Shown one piece after another: positions 11,911 through 23,265 of a DNA stretch of 64,000 bases. Source of the DNA: Paratinospora sagittata. Lineage: Eukaryota > Streptophyta > Magnoliopsida > Ranunculales > Menispermaceae. The stretch is from NCBI GenBank assembly GCA_035771175.1, contig CM069603.1, forward strand, positions 14,422,286 through 14,486,285, in the 5' to 3' direction. The position numbers and the translations under genes are program-made. Numbering within the stretch: the first letter of the stretch is position 1; each line of letters begins with the position of its first letter. A model generated the notes under the pieces. It did no database searches and was not told where the DNA came from. It saw only the letters and a list, made by a program, of their open reading frames with translations.

Positions 11911-13914
11911 TGCTAATCTAATTGCCCTCATGACCCATATTAGAAAATATATTTTGATGATTACGAACCACATTCTGATTATGATAATATATGCATTGCA
12001 CATCTAATTTTACATGAAGATTAACCCTAAGACTTCATGATGCATGGTGAAAAAGCTATCAAGATCAAACTGAAGACCATGATCGTTCAAAAACATATCT
12101 TTGTGTTATTAGACTGTGTTTAGGTTGTAGAATCTTTGTTATCATATGATTCAGCAAATGTGCATGATTGCATGGTTTAGTCGATTCGATCTCAAAGTAT
12201 TTTTCATTAATTTTATTGATCACTCAATGAATTTTCAACATTTGATTTGATTCAAAATACCAAGTGTTTAATCTTGTTTCTATCGAGCTTTAAAATGTTG
12301 AAAAATATCAAAACTGTTTTAAGTGTCCATCAGGATGCTTATGCATCAATCAGAACGCTAATGTCTCAGTAGCGCCCTCCTGTACTTGGTAAGTCAGGAC
12401 GTTGATGACACATTAAGACGCTGATAAGGTTTTAGGTTGAAAATGTTCTTATCTATCAGAACACTTACTTCTTGAGTAGTGCTCTCATTAATTCAACCAA
12501 ATGAACTTATTAGGACACTAATTGAATATCAAAACGTTGATTGAACTTAAGTATTTCAAGCATTAGGATGCTTACAGCTCAGTAGCGCCCTTCTGTTATT
12601 TTGTTTTAAAACGAGTCAGCACGCTGGTTGATAAATACTTAAGGATGTTGATAGTGCATATGTTAGAGTCACTTATCTATCAGGACGCTTACGTTCCAGT
12701 AGCGCCCTCACAAGAACCAACTATGTGACTCATCAGGACACTGATTGATCAATAGCGTACACATCATTTTTATGGTTTTAAAAGTCTTAAGTAAGTCAGG
12801 ATGCTTACGTTCAAGTGGCACCCTCACTTCACAGTTTAGTAGGACGCTCACGTTGTTTGAGCATGCCCCCAAGGAACAAAATGACAAAAGTTGGGTTTAC
12901 ACGTCAGGACGTTGATTGACTAATCAGGACGTTAATCCGGTACTATCATAAAGTTGTCAACTCTACACTTTTTCAGATTAATTTTTCAAAACTTTTCAAA
13001 CCTTTTCAGAACATTTTTAAACTTTATCAGAACATTCTATTCTCATGAATGATCAGAAGATTCAGGTGTTGTAGTCGTAATTGCACAAACTGAATCAATC
13101 CTTTTCTAGAAAGAATGTATCTATTGATTTGAAATAACTTTGTGCGTCAAAACATTCTTGAAACATGTTCAAGTCCAAAGCGCCATTGTTATCTCTATAT
13201 ATATGTTGCCGTAGAGCATTTGAATATATAGAACAAAAACGAGAAAACTGATAACTTATTCTTCAAATCTTTGAACAATTTTCACTTGTGCAAATACTCT
13301 TGAAAGTCATACTTCTATTCGCTGCATAAACTCTTGACACATTGAAATACTTGAAATCTTCTGGATTTGTCGATCTTCATTCAATATCTTTTCAAAATCC
13401 ATTGAAGAAGAAGAAAGCTTTTCGAACCTTTCATTTCAACTGCACTTCATCTTATATACTTTGCTGAATCTGTAATTACAGAAGGTTCCATCCAAAAGCT
13501 TTGTAAGTATTCATTTGATTCTGAGTAAAGGGAATCATATCTCAATCTTGTATCTCAGTTATTGGTCACTGGTTAGTCACTAGAAATAGAGCAAGTGTTG
13601 CTCGATCTGTCAAGGTTAATCTCAAGCCTGTGAAGTTAAGAAAGTGTAAACGATTTGATCTTTACCCGTAAGAAGATCCGTTAGTGGAGTTTGGACAAAT
13701 CCTAACTGAGGAGGTTAGGTAGTGGATGTAAGCGTAGCAGAAGCACTATAAATCTTGTGTGGATTGTTAGCTTGTTGCTTTCATTATTTTCATTAAGCTA
13801 TATTTTTCATATCTTGCTTAACATGTTTTCATATTATTACCGTTTTTAAAAAAAATGGTATTAATTTGCTAAGTGTCCAATTCACACCCCCCTTGTCGGA
13901 CACATCTAACAACA
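11911..13914 (+). mobile_element. Copia LTR-B copy 1
   Basis: The start (TGCTAATCTAATTGCCCTC) aligns with LTR-B copy 2, and the end is ..TCTAACAACA. U3 (about 12330-12960) is packed with half-sites such as AGGACGCTGAT and their complements such as TAGCGCCCT. A TATA box (TATATATA) is at 13197-13204. R/U5 carries the 'CCCGTAAG' and AGTGGATGTAAG..GAAGCACT blocks near 13665-13750. Length is about 2.0 kb. Confidence 0.8.
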
Positions 13915-14115
13915 ATTAGTTAGGGGGAGAAATGATTCATGAAAATGAATAAATCCATAATTATGGGGGAGAAATTAAAGTGCATTAAATATATTTATAC
14001 TCATTTGATCATTACATGTCACCTGCATCTATCCATTGTAGGTTCATCCATTAATATTAGTTTTATTTTTCATGGCCTACAGTAATGTGTTTGAAATTCT
14101 CAAAAATGGGGAGAT
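13915..14115 (+). other. 201-bp mini-internal region between two LTR-B copies, with PPT
   Basis: It starts ATTAGTTAG, a much-decayed PBS (expected ATTGGTATCAG), and ends with the polypurine tract AAAAATGGGGAGAT at 14102-14115, directly before LTR-B copy 2. Two GGGGGAGAAAT purine tracts lie inside. There is no coding capacity. Either a nearly complete internal deletion or a very small non-autonomous element. Confidence 0.65.
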
Positions 14116-15519
14116 TGTTATTCAAATAACCCTCACGTCCGTATATGAGAAAAGATATTTTGATGATTAACAAACCACATTCCTATGTATATTGAATACA
14201 TGATGATGCATTGACACTTTACTCAAAGCATGGTGTAAAGGAACTCAAGCTCGTGATCAAGATGAAGACCATATATATATATTCAGGAATTAAATGATAT
14301 GTTATTAGAATGATTTAGGACTGTAGAATGCCAACTTTTCTCATTCAGCAAATCATTCACTTCATGAATTTCCCATGATTTCTCATAAGTTTTCAAAAGA
14401 TTTTCTATCTCATAAAAAAATAAGTTTAATCGATTCAATTCGAAGATTTTTCGACTCATATTTGGACCAATTGCATGATTCCCAAATGTTTGAGTTGATC
14501 CAAAAAGGCTTAAGTGTTAATTTGATTTGATTGAGTTTTGAAAAAATCAATTTCAAGAAAATTGTTTTCAAATGTCTTTCAGGACGCTGATGGGACATCA
14601 AGACTAAAATGCAGTGGCTAGTCACTTAATATCAAGCCTACACTGTAGGACGCTGATGGTTTCTGGGTTTGAATGTTCATCGTTCAATTCAGGACATTAA
14701 TTGAGCATTAGCACCCTCATCGAACCAACTTGGAAAAATCAGCAATTGCCATCAGGATGTTGATCGAGTATTAGTGTCATCCCTGAACTTCTTAGTATTC
14801 GAAATATAAACCCATCAGTCTTCCCAGAAAAAGTTGACAAAAAGTCTATTTTTCAAAACAGTGTAATTTAGGAAGCTAATGCAACACTGACAAAAGTTTT
14901 GAAAAAACTGTCAGCCTGTGTTGTTTCTAAAACCTTCTATTGTTGTGATTGCACAGATGCTTCAGGTTTTCTCGAACAGTTTGATTATGTACATTTTGAT
15001 GAAACAATTTGACCATTTGATTTGAAATTCAAATCAAGCGCCAAAACTTTGTTAAAGTCTGAATTTCAAAGGCTCTCTCTATAAGTATATCACTTGGAGC
15101 CGTTGAACAGACAACAAGAAAAATAAACAAGATTTTCATAAAAACTCTTTGATAGTTAGTTTGATATTTTTTGTGAAAAACAGTTTGACAATACTTTCTG
15201 ATTTGAAATCACCTTCTGGATTAGTTATTGTTCATTATCATATCTTTCAAAATCCATTAAAGGAAGGAGGAGCAATAACCTCTCACTTTCAACCGAGCAT
15301 AATCATACATTCATAGCTGAATTAGTGTTGGTCGGAGGTATTTCTTTGAATCTTGGGAAAAAAATCAAACTCTCAAACTTGTATTTGATTTACTTTGGTG
15401 ACTGTGTATGTCACACCCTGGGTTGCACAGCGTGCCCCCTACCCAGGTGTGGGCGCACCCCCTCGGGGCGAACGCCTAGCCATAGTACCACATAATATTG
15501 TCATATCACCATGTAGCAA

Positions 15520-15582
15520 TGGTTCAGTGGTTACTAGGAATGCGAAATGAGACTCCTTAAGGGAGGTCTCAAGTTCGATTCC
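15520..15582 (+). other. tRNA-like Pol III cassette 1 (A and B box)
   Basis: A-box-like TGGTTCAGTGG at 15520-15530 and B-box-like AGTTCGATTCC at 15572-15582, spaced about 41 bp apart as in tRNA genes and tRNA-derived SINEs. No complete cloverleaf is evident, so this is not called a tRNA gene. Confidence 0.55.
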
Positions 15583-15888
15583 TAGGGAGGCCCTACACTA
15601 TTCATGAATAGTGGCAGACAAATGATCTCGAGGGTACTAGACACTGCGGTGTGCTGTGTATTGGGGTGTGACAAAAAGGCCTCATGTATACATAAGGCCT
15701 TTTTGTCACACCCTGGGTTGCACAGCGTGCCCCCTACCCAGGTGTGGGCGCACCCCCTCTGGGCGAACGCCTAGCCATTATGGATCCATAATATTGTCAT
15801 ATCGTCATGTAGCAACCCAACCACAGCTGGCCTACATCGAAACGATTATTTGTCTGCCACTATTCATGAATAGTGCAGGGCCTCCCTA

Positions 15889-15949
15889 GGAATCGAACTC
15901 GAGACCTCCCTTAAGGAGTCTAATTTCTCATTCCTAGTAACCACTGAGC
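15889..15949 (-). other. tRNA-like Pol III cassette 2 (opposite strand)
   Basis: On the minus strand, CGCTCAGTGG (15941-15950) acts as a possible A box and AGTTCGATTCC (15889-15899) as a B box. It is nearly the same sequence as cassette 1, in reverse orientation. Confidence 0.5.
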
Positions 15950-15952
15950 GGT

Positions 15953-16015
15953 TGGTTCAGTGGCCACTCGATTGCGACGGAGGACTCCTTGAGGGGGAGG
16001 TCCTGGGTTCGAACC
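15953..16015 (+). other. tRNA-like Pol III cassette 3 with perfect B-box core
   Basis: TGGTTCAGTGG at 15953-15963 and GGTTCGAACC at 16006-16015. The latter fits the eukaryotic B-box consensus GGTTCGANNCC at its core. Its sequence differs from cassettes 1, 2 and 4 between the boxes. Confidence 0.55.
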
Positions 16016-16352
16016 GGAGGAGGCCCTCCCTGTGCGCTGCGGTGTGCAGGGGGACAAATAATCGTTTCAATGTAGACCAGCTGCGGTTGGGTTGCTACAT
16101 GGCGATATAACAATATTATGTATACGAAGTCCTGACAAAAAGGCTTTATGTATACATGAGGCCTTTTTGTCACACCCTGGGTTGTACAGCGTACCCCTAC
16201 CCAGGTGTGGGCCCACCCCCTCGGGGCGAACGCCAGCCATTATGGATCCATAATATTGTCCCATCCCGGTACAGCCACCGCCACACAAGGACGTCCCTTG
16301 TACACGGGATCATTTGTCTGACACTATTCATAAATAGTGCAGGGCCTCCCCT

Positions 16353-16415
16353 AGAATCAAACTCGAGACCTCCCTTAAGGAGTCTAATTTTGCATTCTGA
16401 GTAGCCACTGAGCCA
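16353..16415 (-). other. tRNA-like Pol III cassette 4
   Basis: On the minus strand, TGGCTCAGTGG (16405-16415) fits the A-box consensus TGGCNNAGTGG. GTTTGATTCT (16353-16362) is a decayed B box. Confidence 0.5.
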
Positions 16416-16834
16416 ATAGCGTTCGCCCCGAGGGGGTGCACCCACACCTGGGTAGGGGGCACGCTGTGCAACCCAGGGTGTGACAGTATACGTCACTGAG
16501 GTTGAGCAAGTGTTGCTCAAGTGGTTAATGGTTTTTCTCACACCCGTGAAGTTGAGAAAGGTTGTAACAGTTTGATCCTCACCCGTAAGAGGATTCAATG
16601 GTGGAGTTTGGACAAAATCCTAATCGGGGAGATCAGGTGGTGGAGGTAGGCAGGAGCCGAACCACTCTAAATATGTGCGTACTTTACTGATTGATTGTTT
16701 CTTTAACTGTTCTTTATCGTTTTTGTTTATTGACTGCTACTGTGTTGTTTCAACTGTAAATCTGTTTTGTTAAGTTTTTAAAACTTGCACCATTGTCCAA
16801 TTATCCTCCCTTCTTAGACATTTTTGGGCCAAAA

Positions 16835-17188
16835 ATAGTATCTACTTTGCATTCATGTGTGCTTAATCTTGATTGTATATCATGACTCTTCTTTAGTATT
16901 GAATGCATAGATTAAGGGGAGTTTCCATCTCTTTTTGAAAGGGAGAGCTTTCGTGTTTCGATGTCTAAGTCATAGGACCTTCTCCATGGGAATCTAGATG
17001 ATTCTTTTGTTCTTTTTTATGATATCAAAATTGGGGAAAAAATTGAAATCTTGATAAACAATCTGAATTGTTGCGAAATATGTCATAGTATGTGTTTTTG
17101 AATAACCTATCATGATCATGCTATGAATATTATTTGATTGTTGTTTATAAAGTTTTATATTGTTTATGATCATCAAAAAGGGGGAGAT
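16835..17188 (+). other. Copia 3' untranslated remnant and PPT before LTR-C
   Basis: The sequence matches, in inverse orientation, the pre-LTR region 33824-34110 of the minus-strand copia element (shared GGGGGAG tracts, 'TTTATGATATCAAAA', 'CATGCTATGAATA'). It ends with the PPT AAAAAGGGGGAGAT at 17175-17188. All coding sequence upstream has been lost. Confidence 0.75.
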
Positions 17189-20100
17189 TGTTAACGTAAG
17201 TGGTATTCCACTTAGAATTCTCCTAAGTGTTTTGATGCTAACAACCAATATAACCATGGTGCTAATGGTTAAATTGAGCATGTTTCAACATCAAGAATAA
17301 GTGAAAAGGCTAATACAAGATTCAAGTGATCTCAAAAGTCAACTTAAGTGGATTAAACAAATTCAAAGTCAAAAGCTTGGACAAATTGACTCGATGATAA
17401 AGGATGAGAGCTTACAAGTATAAGTAGAATTAGGTTGTAATTTTTTTTGTCTCTATATCGCTCATTTATTTCCAAAGTCATGCATATGTTTTAAAACGAA
17501 TTTGAAAATCATACTTGTTTTGATAAGTCAACAGTTTTCATAAAAATCAACATTTGATTGTTTCATCAAAATGATTTTGATTTATGTGTTGATCTCAAAA
17601 GTATTTCAATTGCAATGTTTTAAAGTTCATATAATTGGTTAACTTTAGTTTATCATGAAAACATGTTTTAATAGCAAAATTATCAAGAAAAGCCTGTTTA
17701 AGTTTCTGTGTATTGTAGAAACATGTTTCCTCAAAATTTTCATAATTTTGCTCTCGGGAAATGCACATAGAAACGTGTTTCCTTTGAGAGAAACGTATTT
17801 CCGACTTTTTGGACAATTTTGAAATTTCACACAGAAATGCGTTTCACTCAAAGGAAACGCGTTTCCGTGACGAAAATAGAGAATTGTTTTCAAGTTCATT
17901 TTGAACATAAATGAGGTTATATGTACAAAACTATAGTTCTTACTTTCTGGAAATATTTTTCTATAAATAGACGTCTTAGCTCATAATGAGCAACCTTTTG
18001 CAAAATGTGAAACTTGTGCACATCATTTTGTTTTCAACATCTTTGCCAAAAATGCAAGTTTCTTCAAGCTTTTGAAGTTCATTTTGAAAAGAAATCATTT
18101 GAAATTTTCTTGTGATTTCAACAAGTTTTCAAATAATATTTTTGAGAGTTCCATCACTTTGAAAAAATCTCCAGTGTTTTCCAACTTCGTCCTTGAAGAA
18201 ATCGTTTCGAGATATTTCAAGTGATCAAAAGGGTTTTTGATTTCAATCTTCATTTTCATCATCTTCAAATAAAAATCCAAAGGGAACCTTTCGTTTTATC
18301 GGCTTACACTTCATCTTTTGCATCAATTATTCACATTTTTCAACATCATTCAAATGGGCAATATGAATACATGAAAGGTATATGGTTGTAAGTTTTCTCA
18401 ATCCATGAGCTTTAATTTCATATTTTGTATTGATTGAAATTGTTATATCTTGAGCTTCATTATATTATTTGTAATTAGAGTTTTGGTTTGTTTCAAGATT
18501 GAAACAACCAAGTCAAGTGAATTTGATTCACTTAAGATTCCTAGATTGGAATGAAAGGTAGTTTCATCATTTCTCTTGAAAAGGGTCAAGTAGTTCATCC
18601 TCTGGGTTAGGATTGATTGAATAAAAGGATAAATGAGAATGAAAATTTGGTGTATTAAATGGATTGGACATTTAAAATACATGGAAGCATGAGATTGGTT
18701 AAAGTACATGTGGTTGGTATGGGTAGTATGAGACCAACATATGTGAAGGTTGGTGCATGAAAGTGGACAAGTGTCCCATGCCCACTTCTCTTATCCAAGA
18801 ATGTGCTAGAAAGTGAGGTGAGTGGAGAGAAAGGAAAAAAATAAAAGAAAAGAAGAGAAAGGAAAGAAGAAGAGAAAGAAAGAGGGAGTTGCAGGAGGAA
18901 AATCTCTGCGACGTTTTCATCAAAGAGCTAGATCTTTATTCTGAACGGTGGAGATCTTGATTTGAGGTTTCGTCTAAGAGATCTAACCTCTCAAACCAAG
19001 CTGGTCGGAAAGTCTGGATTTCTCGCGCCGTTTCGCTCAAACTTATAGATCTCCTCAATCTACCGTTGGATGGATATCAAATTTGGGTATGTAGTTTAAA
19101 ACCGATATGTCTGCATTCTGACGGTGGAGATCTTGAATAGAGTTTCGTCTAGGAGATCTAACCTCTCAAACAAAGCTGGTCGGAACGTCTGGATTTCTCG
19201 CGTCGTTTCGCTCAAACTTATAGATCTCCACAATATACCGTTGGATGGATATCAAATTTGGGTATGTAGTTTACAACTGATATGTCTGTATTCAGAAAAG
19301 TGGTGATGTTTATGAGTTAACTATGTTGTGTGATATAGTCATCCGAGTTTGAGTATTTGCAGCAGGAAATGAGAAATTGTCTGATTAGAGACTCGTTCAT
19401 CAAAGATCCTTATCTTTTCAGTCCACCGTTGGATTGGGTTGATATTTGGACAGAAGGTTTGTTTCTTCACATACTTCAATCTGTACGGTTGATTTTGTTA
19501 TTACATATTTCTGTTGGTAGATTGATATATCTGAACAGAATATTAAATGAAGAATTGGTAGGGTTCCTTGTATTAGACCCAAATTTAGAATATGAACTTA
19601 GACTTTTCCAAATAGCTTGCATGTCAACTATGTTGACCTAGTTGTCATTGTTGATGAACCCATGATGCAAAATCAGTGATATACATGGCTGAACATGGTG
19701 ATCTAGTGTAAATCGACAATATGGCCTAAGTATGAAAATTTTCATATTTTAGGGCTTTTGATGCTTTTGGCCTAGAATCATTGAATTGATGCAACTTATG
19801 TTTAATTAAGCATGATTAGGGTTGATTATGCTACTGATTTGGTGGTTGTGACCATATCATGGGTTAGGCCTACTTGTGATCAAGTGACCCAATTTGGGCA
19901 TGTTTATGCCTAAGGAATTGAAAATCAGTATTTTTGATTAATAGAATGGTTTATGTATGAGAACTATGCATTAGAGGCCTAAGTCATGTGATTTGAGTTG
20001 AATGATGGGATTAGATGGGATTTAGGCCTATTGTCTATATGTGGACTGATTTAGGGTTGATGTGTAATGTCTATGTGATTGAGCATAGAAATTGATGTAT

Positions 20101-21590
20101 GGTAGGATATTGATGTATGTTTCAAGATCTTGATTGGGTTGATTCGGTTTGGTGGTTGTGTGTGGTTAAATACTCTCGCGAGGCTTGGTTGTGAGTAGAC
20201 TTCATTTATGATTATATCTTTTATGTCACCATATCACTTATATATATTGTATGTTGAAAGCATGAATGTGTTCTAATGTTTTGAATGATGCATTGATTTG
20301 AGAAAACCTTATGACTTTGGTTGGGCCCATCTATCTGGCTAATAGGGGGACTTAACCTTGTCATAGGAGGGTTTTAGGAAAGGAAATGATTGGGGTCAAC
20401 GGTACGGTAAAATAGACGTGCACTAGTAACCCCAAATAAACATGATTGGGGTCAATGGTACGGTGAAATAGACGTGCACTAGTAACCCAATGCATGTGGA
20501 ATGTGGATCCAAATTGATAAGCTTTTACTTGCATCGAACTTATTATAAATGCTTGATATCTATATGTTATGAGCTTTTAATCATGCTACACATTGACATG
20601 CATACATGATATTTATTGATGAGTATTGATAGCATATTTGAATTCTATTCACTGGGCACCGTTGGCTCACCCTCATTTTCCTCTTTCAGGTCCTTCTGTC
20701 CCGAATAAGGGCAAAGGAGTAGTCATATCTTGAGGGCCTTGCCTGCGAGAGAATCCAAGGCCTCAATGTGAGTTGAGAGGCATTTTGATTGAACTGTGTT
20801 TTAAATTATGAAGTATTATATTTTGGATTATGTAATTATAACACTTACCACATTGTAGTATGGGTGAGTTGGGACTTGTTAGATAGACCATGTGGGCATA
20901 TGACAGTTTTTATTTGTACCCACAATTTTGGACTTTATGTGTATGTCAATTTTAATGGACTGTAGGGATTATGATTTTATTTATGGTTCATTTTTATGGA
21001 TTATCTCTTGTCTTGGATGATTAATACGGTTGGTAGTTTTGTTTAGTACCTTTTGATATTATGTCATTGTTTGAGATAAGGCTCGTAGGGTCTCAACCAC
21101 CTCACGGGAGTTGAGGAGTGGTCGGAGATGCCTACGCCGGGCGTCCCGCCCCAGCATTCCGCACGCCATTCCCAGTGGGGTTGGTGGTCCGGGGTGCGGG
21201 GTCGCCACATCCTCAGCCTGGTAAAAAGCTTTTAGGTTCTTCCTTATCCCGCAAAAGGAAGTAGAAGGTTCATCTTTAACCCGTAAAAGAATAGGTTTGT
21301 CTTGAACCTGTAAAAAGACATTTGTAACGGTTTGATTCACACCCGGTAAATGAATCTGAGATAGTGGAATCCCAAATAAGGTTTCTCTAGGCATGGAATA
21401 GGAAAAGCTTTTCCGAACCATGTAAAAACCTTGTGTCTTTGCATTTAAATTTCTGCATTTATCTCTTGCACAAGAAATATTTGAACAAATGCCTGAACCA
21501 ATTCAAGAATAACATAAGAAAATATAAAATTGACTAAATTAGCCAAGATACCCAATTTACCCCCTCCCCCTCTCTCCTGAGTGACTAACA
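17189..21590 (+). mobile_element. Copia LTR-C, interrupted by LTR-D copy 2
   Basis: It begins TGTTAACGTAAGTGG after the PPT and is recognisably related to LTR-A (TGTTGATCTAAGTGG). U3 holds boxes of GGAAACGCGTTTCC type (about 17710-17870), followed by TATAAATA at 17962-17969. After the insertion the U5 part resumes at 21210 with GGTAAAAAGC and CCCGTAAAAG repeats, and ends GTGACTAACA at 21590. Without the insert it is about 1.8 kb. Confidence 0.75.
18603..21209 (+). mobile_element. LTR-D copy 2
   Basis: A 2.6-kb repeat matching 5039-7809, from TGGGTTAGGATTGATTG to GGGGTCGCCACA. It is flanked on both sides by TCCTC (18598-18602 and 21210-21214), consistent with a 5-bp target duplication. Compared with copies 1 and 3 it lacks about 160 bp at the 5' end. 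An internal near-duplicate of about 165 bp is seen at 18940-19110 and 19120-19280 ('GGTGGAGATCTTGA...TACCGTTGGATGG'). Confidence 0.75.
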
Positions 21591-22640
21591 ATCTCAACTC
21601 TAGTCGATGTACGGAGAGGTTTGCTAAGAATACTACCATCCAACCAGACAACATGATATTGAGATTTGGGGACTAGCCCCAGACTATTCAAGCTGCAGAA
21701 TGGTCAAGGGCCCGTTCATCTATAGATGCAATTTTGGGAGAAGCAGAGTTTCCCTTCTAAGAGGAAATCCAGAATGTCACCTTGCTTACGCACATCAAGA
21801 TTTCCCACAAGGACCTATACGATGGGAAGAGGGATCCACTCAAACACTTGACTAAATACAAGTCATGGATGAAGATGTACAGGGCAACTGATCAGACCCA
21901 CTGTCGGGCTTTCCAGCACACGTTGACCAGCACAACCCTAAGTTGGTTTCAGGGGTTGCCGCCCAAGTCGATCCACTCCTTTGATCAACTCAAGCGAGCT
22001 TTGGTTGTCCAGTTCGTGGGGCTCGGTGAGACAAGGAAGCGTTCTACGCACCTTATTTTTGTCAAGCAAGGGAAACATGAAGCCCTCAAAGATTACATCT
22101 CGCATTTTGTGCACGAGGCATCTCAAGTAAAAAAATATTCACCTAACGTAGCACTGGTCGCCATAATGGCGGGAGTCCAAGCAAGTAGATTCTAGATTCT
22201 GGTAGTCTCTAGCCAAGAACCCAAGTAAGACCTATGAAGAGTTGCTCAATCGGTCCAGGAAATACATGAACGCCAAGGAAATGAAGACGGCGAGGGACGT
22301 CTAGATCAAAGAAGAGGTGCCCCAAAGAAAAAGAAAGAGAAAGAAGAGAATGAGAAGAACCTGGAAAACATCGGGCACCCACAAGGGGAGCCCCGACCTT
22401 TGTGGGTTAGGTTGGTGTACACCGTACCTGTTGAGCAAGTCCTTATTGAAGCGAAATGCTGAAATCTCATACGACCCTCAAGCCCCATGAGGACGGAAGC
22501 TGAGCGTAGAGACAAAACAAAGTACCGTCGATACTATCGCAACCATGGTCACAACACCGCCGACTACTATGAACTGAAAGAGTAGATGGAGGAGTTAGTC
22601 AGCCAAGGAGAGCAAAAGAATACGCGGTGAACGAGGCCAA
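21591..22640 (+). pseudogene. Tat/Retand-like Ty3/gypsy gag remnant
   Basis: The reading starts with YDGKRDPLKHLTKYKSWMKM (about 21816-21875). The typical capsid pattern follows: HCRAFQHTLTSTTLSWFQGL, SFDQLKRALVVQFVG, KQGKHEALKDYISHF and AIMAGVQ (to about 22190). After stops and a frameshift, a YRRYYRNHGHNTADYYELKE segment (near 22525-22580) corresponds to the Tat-lineage nucleocapsid-like region (usually CxYHxxHGHxTxDCxxLK), but both expected cysteines are absent. A DYYEL..EELVSQG tail follows. Gag would form the particle shell. The lineage call is from this motif style. Confidence 0.8.
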
Positions 22641-22689
22641 TCTCTCAGTGAACAAGGACATGCCTTCTGGACCCCGTGGCCGATCACAG

Positions 22690-23265
22690 AAATTCACACC
22701 ATTATGGGCGAATCGGTTTTGGGTAGTGACTTAAATAGGGAGAAAAAGGCATACGCTCGCATGACATGGAACCTACCCCTCGACGCACAATTTGCCTTTA
22801 GCCTGAGAAAAGAGTAGTTTCGAGATCCACATATCATCACGTTCATAGACGAGGACGCCCATGGACTCCACTTCCCACACATAGACACCTTGGTCATGAC
22901 TTTAGACATTGTGAACCAAAAAGTCCACAAGTTGTTGGTGGACAGAGAAAGTTTAGTAGACATATTGTTTTGCTCAGCCTTCAGGCGCATGAACATAAAG
23001 GACTCGCACCTACAACTGTATGTGACCCCCTTGATTGGATTCACTGGAAACTCGATCAAACCTGAGGGGATAATAACTCTGTCATTGACAGCGGGAGACT
23101 TCCCATTCCAGTCCACAGTCATGACCAATTTTTTGGTGGTAGATTTCCCCTCAACGTTTAATGGGATCATCGAACGCTTGACCCTCAATGCATTGCGAGC
23201 GGTGGCATCAACATATCACCTCGCTATGAAGTTCCCTGGAGGAGAAGGGATTAGGGTTGTGTGAG
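22690..23265 (+). pseudogene. Tat/Retand-like aspartic protease remnant
   Basis: After IGFG and KKAYARMTWNLP comes HGLHFPHIDTLVMTLDI, then the active-site region near 22935-22975, which reads LLVDRESLVDILF where a functional enzyme has LLVDSGSS-DILF. The Asp-Ser-Gly core is therefore destroyed. The flanking PLIGFTGNSIKPEGIITL, FLVVDFPSTFNGIIER and LNALRAVASTYHLAMKFP blocks are well conserved. The coding trace stops near 23262, and reverse transcriptase is absent. Confidence 0.8.

Larger units (their letters stand above)
15409..16485. mobile_element. Composite TIR element carrying four tRNA-like cassettes
   Basis: The element starts TGTCACACCCTGGGTTGCAC and ends with its inverse complement. 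The terminal inverted repeats extend for about 67 bp with one visible mismatch. Flanks GTGTA (15404-15408) and GTATA (16486-16490) look like a diverged 5-bp duplication. Copies of the head recur internally at about 15706 and 16169, next to near-perfect palindromes of TGACAAAAAGGCCTCATGTA type (about 15669-15708 and 16133-16172). This implies at least three related units, the first closed by GGGGTGTGACA at 15673. It is strikingly GC-rich compared with the host LTR. Reading frames across it are not convincing genes. A fifth, partial unit is at 59585-59787. Confidence 0.7.
14116..16834 (+). mobile_element. Copia LTR-B copy 2 (contains the composite element 15409-16485)
   Basis: It begins TGTTATTC right after a PPT and ends GGGCCAAAA, where other copies have GGGCCAACA. 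The GGACGCTGATGG-type boxes lie at about 14580-14870 and the TATA box (TATAAGTA) at 15080-15087. The LTR is about 1.64 kb without its insert. A PBS-like ATAGTATCT (expected ATTGGTATC) follows at 16835, so this LTR too is flanked by a PPT on the left and a PBS on the right. Confidence 0.8.

Noticed and set aside
15953..16015. Functional tRNA gene
   Set aside because: A and B boxes are good, but I could not build a full cloverleaf with acceptor stem and anticodon loop, and related cassettes lie in a repeat.
16197..16598. Long open frame on the minus strand over the composite element
   Set aside because: It crosses inverted repeats and several repeat units; the GC-rich composition creates open frames on both strands and no protein motif is seen.
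21059..21421. 120-codon minus-strand ORF
   Set aside because: It spans the LTR-D copy 2 end and resumed LTR-C, so it is a junction artefact.
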